From a gamma proteobacterium SCGC AAA076-P13 (lineage in GTDB: Bacteria; Pseudomonadota; Gammaproteobacteria; Magnimaribacterales; D2472): a DNA stretch of 64,000 bases. Position numbers and translations under genes: made by a program. Positions 58,972-64,000 of this stretch are shown in pieces. The stretch spans positions 62,001 to 126,000 of the forward strand of contig ARRA01000001.1 in the NCBI GenBank assembly GCA_000384935.1, written 5' to 3'. The first letter of the stretch is position 1, and each line of letters begins with the position of its first letter. Below the pieces are notes generated by a model that was not told where the DNA came from, ran no database searches, and saw only the letters and a list, made by a program, of their open reading frames with translations.

Positions 58972-60837
58972 TTATTTTAGGATATCAAGCTCAGCAGCTT
59001 TATCCATCCACTCTTTCTCAGCAGCCTCTACCTCATTAGTAAGTTCTAATTGATTTCTTATTAAGTCTTGAAGGTCTTCGCTGGAATCATCAGAATATAA
59101 TTCTGGATCAGCTAATTTGTTATTAGCTTCGGTAAGTTTTGTATTTAATCTAAATAATCTTTTATCAAGTTTAGATATAGAGCTATTAAGTATTTTAATC
59201 TTTTCGGAGTTATCTTCTTTTGACCCATCTTTTGCTGATTTCTTCTTTTTTGATTGTTTATTATCAGAGGATTTAATATCCAGGATATAATTTTTATAAT
59301 CGTCTAAGTCACCATCAAATATCTCTAGTGCTCCATTATCGATAAGATAAAAAGTATCTACAGAACTATTGAGAAGATGTCTGTCATGAGAAATAAGAAG
59401 AATAGCTCCTTTGAATGTTTGGATTGCAACTGTTAATGCATGTCTCATTTCCATATCTAAATGATTAGTTGGTTCATCCATTAAAAGAATATTTGGTTTT
59501 TGATATGAAATAATTGCAAAAGCAAGCCTAGCCTTTTCGCCACCAGAAAATAATCTGATAGGATCTTTTACCTTGTCTCCCTTAAAGGCAAAGCCACCAA
59601 GATAGGTTCTAATCTGTTTTTCTGTTTTAGTTTCATCAAGCCTTTGGATATGAACAAATGCAGATATTGATAAATCAAGATCATCAACTTGATGTTGAGA
59701 GAAATACCCCACCTTGATGTTAGTACCTGTTTCTCTATCACCATCCAATATTGGCAATGTCCCAACAATACTTTTTATAAGAGTAGATTTACCAGCACCA
59801 TTAGGACCTAGTAAGCCAATTCTATCTCCAGGGCAAATCGTGAACCCAACATTTGAAAGAATAGGTTCTGAATAACCTAGGCCAGCTCTGTTAAGAGTAA
59901 CCAAGGGGTTAGAGATTTTATCTGTCTCAGAGATTGTAAAATTAAATGGGGAATCGATATGAGCAGGAGCAATTAATTCCATTTTTTCTAATGCTTTAAC
60001 TCTACTTTGTGCCTGTCTCGCTTTTGTTGCCTTAGCTTTAAATCGATTAATGAAGCTTTGCATATGAGCTACTTCTTTTTGCTGCTTAATAAAATTACTT
60101 TGAATTTCTGCCATCTTTGCCGCTCTAAGAATTTCAAATTGAGAATAGTTTCCTGAATACAATTCAATTGATTGTTGATACAAATGGGCTACATATGAGA
60201 CACAATCATCAAGAAAATCTCTATCATGAGATATAAGAATCATTGCGCCCTTAAATGATTTAATCCAATTAGAAAGCCAAAGAATCGCATCTAAATCTAA
60301 ATGGTTTGTTGGTTCATCTAGAAGCATTAAATCTGATGGCTGCATTAATGTTTTTGCAAGATTTAATCTAACCCTCCATCCACCGGAAAAATCTTTTAGT
60401 GGCTTATCAAAATCATCTGACTTGAAACCGAGACCAACCATTAATTGTTCTGCTTTTGATTTTGCCGAGTACCCATCCAATGAACTATAAACCTCATAAA
60501 GCTCTCCAAGAATCTCATAATTCTCATCAATTTCAGCTTTTTCTATTTTTTTCTGAATATCAATAAGATTTGAATCACCTGAGAGAACATAATCGAGAGC
60601 AATTTCATCAGTACCCTTCACTTCCTGAGCAAGATACGAAATTCTTAAGTCAGATGGAAAACTTACAGTACTTTGATCGACTTCGATTTCTTTTTTTATT
60701 ATTTTAAATAAGCTAGTTTTGCCAGTTCCATTGGCACCAACAAGTCCAACTTTTTGGTGATGATGAATGGTTAACGAAACATCATCAAAAAGTGTTTTAC
60801 CACCAAGAACTAGTTCTAAATTATTAAATGAAAGCAT
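58972..60837 (-). CDS. ABC-F family ATPase (YheS-like)
   Basis: Two ABC domains (GANGTGKTSLFKII, GPNGAGKSTLIKSI), LLLDEPTNHLD and LLMDEPTNHLD, no TM domain. Confidence 0.95.
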   Translation of the reverse strand: MLSFNNLELVLGGKTLFDDVSLTIHHHQKVGLVGANGTGKTSLFKIIKKEIEVDQSTVSFPSDLRISYLAQEVKGTDEIALDYVLSGDSNLIDIQKKIEKAEIDENYEILGELYEVYSSLDGYSAKSKAEQLMVGLGFKSDDFDKPLKDFSGGWRVRLNLAKTLMQPSDLMLLDEPTNHLDLDAILWLSNWIKSFKGAMILISHDRDFLDDCVSYVAHLYQQSIELYSGNYSQFEILRAAKMAEIQSNFIKQQKEVAHMQSFINRFKAKATKARQAQSRVKALEKMELIAPAHIDSPFNFTISETDKISNPLVTLNRAGLGYSEPILSNVGFTICPGDRIGLLGPNGAGKSTLIKSIVGTLPILDGDRETGTNIKVGYFSQHQVDDLDLSISAFVHIQRLDETKTEKQIRTYLGGFAFKGDKVKDPIRLFSGGEKARLAFAIISYQKPNILLMDEPTNHLDMEMRHALTVAIQTFKGAILLISHDRHLLNSSVDTFYLIDNGALEIFDGDLDDYKNYILDIKSSDNKQSKKKKSAKDGSKEDNSEKIKILNSSISKLDKRLFRLNTKLTEANNKLADPELYSDDSSEDLQDLIRNQLELTNEVEAAEKEWMDKAAELDILK

Positions 60838-60879
60838 TATGTGATTTTTAAAAAATGCTAGTGTATCAGAAGATGGATG

Positions 60880-60960
60880 TTATTTAATATTGTCTTTTAC
60901 AGCCCAGTAAAGTAAACCTATAAAAATAATATTTCCAATAATATAAACTGAGGTATCCAT
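60880..60960 (-). CDS. putative 26-aa single-TM peptide
   Basis: Manual translation MDTSVYIIGNIIFIGLLYWAVKDNIK*; in the gap between the ABC-F and flavoprotein genes. Confidence 0.35.
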   Translation of the reverse strand: MDTSVYIIGNIIFIGLLYWAVKDNIK

Positions 60961-60985
60961 GCTTATTATCTTAACAAAACCTCAT

Positions 60986-62212
60986 TTATAAATCATTTCC
61001 TGCAACATATGCCGAAGCCCATGCCCATTGAAAATTGAATCCACCAAGGTGACCAGTGACATCAAGAACTTCACCTATAAAATATAATCCTTTTTTATTC
61101 TTAACTTCCATAGTTTTTGAGCTGACTGAGTCTGTATTAACTCCACCTAAGGTGACCTCTGCAGTTCTATATCCTTCTGTTGAAGATGGTTTTAATATCC
61201 AATTATTTAATATAAACCCAGTCTCCTCAATTTGATGATTTGACCACTCGCCAATTGGTTTATTTGCAAATTCTTTCCACAACAAATTTTCTAACTCAGA
61301 CACCAGTGCTTTTGCCATCTTATTTGCTAAAATAGTTTTCAAGAGAAGTTTAGGATTATTAGTTTTTGCACTCTTTATATAGTCAGAAGCCAAGATTGAT
61401 GGCATTAAATTAATGCTAACAGAATCACCAAGGTTCCAATAATTCGATATTTGCAAAATAGCAGGACCACTTAACCCTCTGTGAGTAAATAACATATCCT
61501 CATTAAATGTAACCTCATTAGATGTAACTTCTATGCCATGAGATACTCCCGACAGAGTTTCACAAATATTTTTTATATAATCGCTAAACATAAATGGAAC
61601 AAGGCCTGCCTGTAGATTAGTGATTTTTAATTCAAATTGTTTAGCAATATCATAACCAAATCCACTGCCTCCTAATGTGGGGACTGACAAAGCTCCTGTT
61701 GCAACAACAAGATTTCTTGAATGAACTTCAAATGATAAATTTTCAGTTTTATTTTCTATGTCTACCTTAAGATCATATGAGTTATCTGCAATATGCTTAA
61801 CGCTAGTCGTATTGGCATGAGTTAATATCTTAACTTTATATTTATCACACTCTGCAACCAGCATTGCAACAATGTCCTTTGCAGAATTTACACAAAAAAG
61901 TTGTCCATGTTTTTTTTCTTCATACTCTATATCATGATCCTCAACCATGGATATGAAATCCTGAGCTGTATATTGTGAAAGTGCTGATTTACAAAAATGG
62001 TTATTTGTAGAAAGGAAATTACTAGGATTAATAAACTGATTGGTAAAATTACATCTACCACCACCAGACATTAATATTTTTTTTCCTACTTTGTTAGATT
62101 TTTCTAAAACAAGAACTTTCCTGCCTTTTTTGGCAGCAGTTAAAGCGCAAAACAAGCCGCCAGCACCGCCACCTAAGATAACGACATCATAAGATTGCTT
62201 GATGCTATTCAT
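60986..62212 (-). CDS. HI0933-type NAD(P)/FAD-dependent oxidoreductase
   Basis: DVVILGGGAGGLFCALTAAKKGRKVLVLEKSNKVGKKILMSGGGRCNFTN; C-terminal GEVLDVTGHLGGFNFQWAWASAYVAG. Confidence 0.95.
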   Translation of the reverse strand: MNSIKQSYDVVILGGGAGGLFCALTAAKKGRKVLVLEKSNKVGKKILMSGGGRCNFTNQFINPSNFLSTNNHFCKSALSQYTAQDFISMVEDHDIEYEEKKHGQLFCVNSAKDIVAMLVAECDKYKVKILTHANTTSVKHIADNSYDLKVDIENKTENLSFEVHSRNLVVATGALSVPTLGGSGFGYDIAKQFELKITNLQAGLVPFMFSDYIKNICETLSGVSHGIEVTSNEVTFNEDMLFTHRGLSGPAILQISNYWNLGDSVSINLMPSILASDYIKSAKTNNPKLLLKTILANKMAKALVSELENLLWKEFANKPIGEWSNHQIEETGFILNNWILKPSSTEGYRTAEVTLGGVNTDSVSSKTMEVKNKKGLYFIGEVLDVTGHLGGFNFQWAWASAYVAGNDL

Positions 62213-62225
62213 AACTTATATTTAA

Positions 62226-63449
62226 CTAGCCCTTTCTGTTTCTTTTCCTGTTTCTAAAACCAGCTTTATTATGAAAATTCTTTTTTTGTGGTTTTTCTTT
62301 TGTTGGAATAAGGTGCTGAGGTTCAAACCCATCGATTTCAATTCTTTCTAGCTTCTGATTCAAAAGCTTTTCAATATCTCGTAATAATCTAAACTCATCT
62401 GCGCTTACAAGAGATATTGCAGTTCCTTTGTCCCCGCCTCTGCCGGTTCTTCCAATTCTATGAATATAGTCTTTTGCAACTGTTGGTACATCAAAATTAA
62501 TAACTTGTGACATTTTTTTTATATCAATTCCACGTGCCGCAACATCAGTTGCTACAAGTATCTTAATTCTGTTATTTTTAAAGTCATCCAGTGCCTTCAT
62601 CCTATTATTTTGAGTTTTATTTCCATGTATGGCTTTTGACTTTATAGAAACCTTATCCAATTGTTTTTGAAGCCTATCCGCACCATGCTTTGTTCTAGTA
62701 AAAACCAAGGCTTGATCCCATTTTTTAGTTTCAATAAGTTCGATTAAAAGTTCAGCTTTACGTGATTTGTCTACAGGGTGAACATAATGCTCTATATTCT
62801 CTCCAGTTTCACCATCAGAGGTTACAGAAATTTCTATTGCCTTGTCAGCCATCTCTCTTGCTAGAGATCTAAATGAATTTGAAAAAGTTGCTGTAAACAT
62901 TAAATTTTGCCTTCTTTCAGGGAGTAAATTAGCAATTTTTTTTATGTCATGAATAAAACCCATATCAAGCATCTGATCTGCCTCATCTAACACGAACATC
63001 TCTATATTTTTAAAATTTACAGATTTCTGATTATATAAATCTAATAACCTTCCTGGAGTTGCTACGAGGACATCTACTCCCTTTCTTAATTTAAGTTGTT
63101 GATTGTGTATCCTAGCACCACCGTAAACAGCTGTAGACCGAATACTTAAATATTTACTATATGTATTTACACTCTCCCTAACTTGCGCAGCAAGTTCTCG
63201 AGTTGGTGTCACTATCAAGGCTCTTAATTGGTGGCCCTTATAATTATTTTTAGGATTTGAAAGAATGCTTAAAATGGGCAAAACAAATGCTGCAGTTTTT
63301 CCTGTACCAGTCTGAGCGGCAGCCATTACATCGCTTTTGTTTAAAATAGCTGGTATGACATCAGCCTGTATAGGTGTCGGTTCTTTATAATTTTGATCTT
63401 GTAATGATCTTAATATGGGGTCTGATAATTTCAGATCACTAAATTTCAT
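62226..63449 (-). CDS. rhlE: DEAD-box RNA helicase RhlE-like
   Basis: Q motif, AAQTGTGKTAAFVLP, PTRELAAQV, VLDEADQMLDMGF, ATDVAARGIDIK, HRIGRTGRGG. Confidence 0.95.
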   Translation of the reverse strand: MKFSDLKLSDPILRSLQDQNYKEPTPIQADVIPAILNKSDVMAAAQTGTGKTAAFVLPILSILSNPKNNYKGHQLRALIVTPTRELAAQVRESVNTYSKYLSIRSTAVYGGARIHNQQLKLRKGVDVLVATPGRLLDLYNQKSVNFKNIEMFVLDEADQMLDMGFIHDIKKIANLLPERRQNLMFTATFSNSFRSLAREMADKAIEISVTSDGETGENIEHYVHPVDKSRKAELLIELIETKKWDQALVFTRTKHGADRLQKQLDKVSIKSKAIHGNKTQNNRMKALDDFKNNRIKILVATDVAARGIDIKKMSQVINFDVPTVAKDYIHRIGRTGRGGDKGTAISLVSADEFRLLRDIEKLLNQKLERIEIDGFEPQHLIPTKEKPQKKNFHNKAGFRNRKRNRKG

Positions 63450-63565
63450 CTGGTCCTTTGTTATTTATGCCCGAAGGTTATAGTTAAGGATGACTCGGGT
63501 CAATCTTTATTAAAATAATCTATTGCTAATTAGTAAGATATCAGTTCAATATAAATATTGAATCT

Positions 63566-64000
63566 TTATAAAATCATACCAATAACACGGTCTATAAACC
63601 AATAGAAGCCCATACCACCTATCGAATAGCTTGCTAGAATTTTTAGATGCTTTGAAAGATTGAATCTCTTTGATAAATAAATAAAAAATAACGGGATTGG
63701 TATAAGTGCTATTTGGGCTAGCTCAATTCCGATATTAAAAAATAATAAAGATAAAAGCATTTGGTTATTCGCTATACCTATATCCATTAAAGCGCTAGCA
63801 AAACCAAGTCCATGCAATAGGCCAAAACCAAAAGCCATCATCCATGGAGTTTTCAGTTTTAAATTTGATTTACTAATCTCTAACGCTAAATAAACAATTG
63901 TTAGTGCTATAAGTGCCTCCACGGTAGCTTGTGGTAATGAAATAATATTAAAAACAGATAAGCCAAGAGTTATGCTATGGGCAATAGTAAAAGCTGTAAT
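63566..64000 (-). CDS. HupE/UreJ family membrane protein (partial, runs off right edge)
   Basis: Frame open to 64000 (ITAFTIAHSITLGLSVFNIISLPQATVEALIALTIVYLALE...); FGFGLLHGLGFASAL...FFNIGIELAQI. Confidence 0.8.
   Translation of the reverse strand: MTAFTIAHSITLGLSVFNIISLPQATVEALIALTIVYLALEISKSNLKLKTPWMMAFGFGLLHGLGFASALMDIGIANNQMLLSLLFFNIGIELAQIALIPIPLFFIYLSKRFNLSKHLKILASYSIGGMGFYWFIDRVIGMIL

Overview
AT-rich chromosomal window, apparently from a marine gammaproteobacterium (three TonB-dependent receptors, alginate lyases, DmdA-like and AcuI-like proteins, DUF3089, TorF, FabH2-like KAS III; taxonomy is inference). About 50 protein-coding genes plus tRNA-Ser(TGA) and tRNA-Arg(ACG). Main modules: (1) alginate/uronate utilisation locus at ~2.1-16.6 kb: PL6 and PL17 lyases, KdgF-like cupin, MFS transporter, SDR, KDG kinase, mannonate dehydratase and an Nramp-fold transporter on the minus strand, with a divergent FadR/FCD-type regulator and a TonB receptor; (2) a 16.7-21 kb stretch where a type II pantothenate kinase-like gene and a gamma-glutamyltransferase gene each carry a one-base frameshift in a poly-A tract; (3) acyl-CoA dehydrogenase, DmdA-like, TPR-sulfotransferase, TonB receptor, BCCT and MmuM genes; (4) housekeeping genes (serS, crcB, lolA, ftsK, trxB, rhlE, ABC-F); (5) a nitrogen island (TorF porin, PII, two amt genes) with two good sigma-54 promoter matches. 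No CRISPR array, IS element, prophage or classical defence island was seen. The points most worth checking are the Nramp-fold protein lacking the usual metal-ligand motifs and coupled to uxuA, four matching GntR-type operator palindromes around the alginate locus, the paired poly-A frameshifts, the sigma-54 promoters, a solitary CofE gene and a solitary phage-like PD-(D/E)XK nuclease. All family calls come from reading motifs in the translations; no database search was run.
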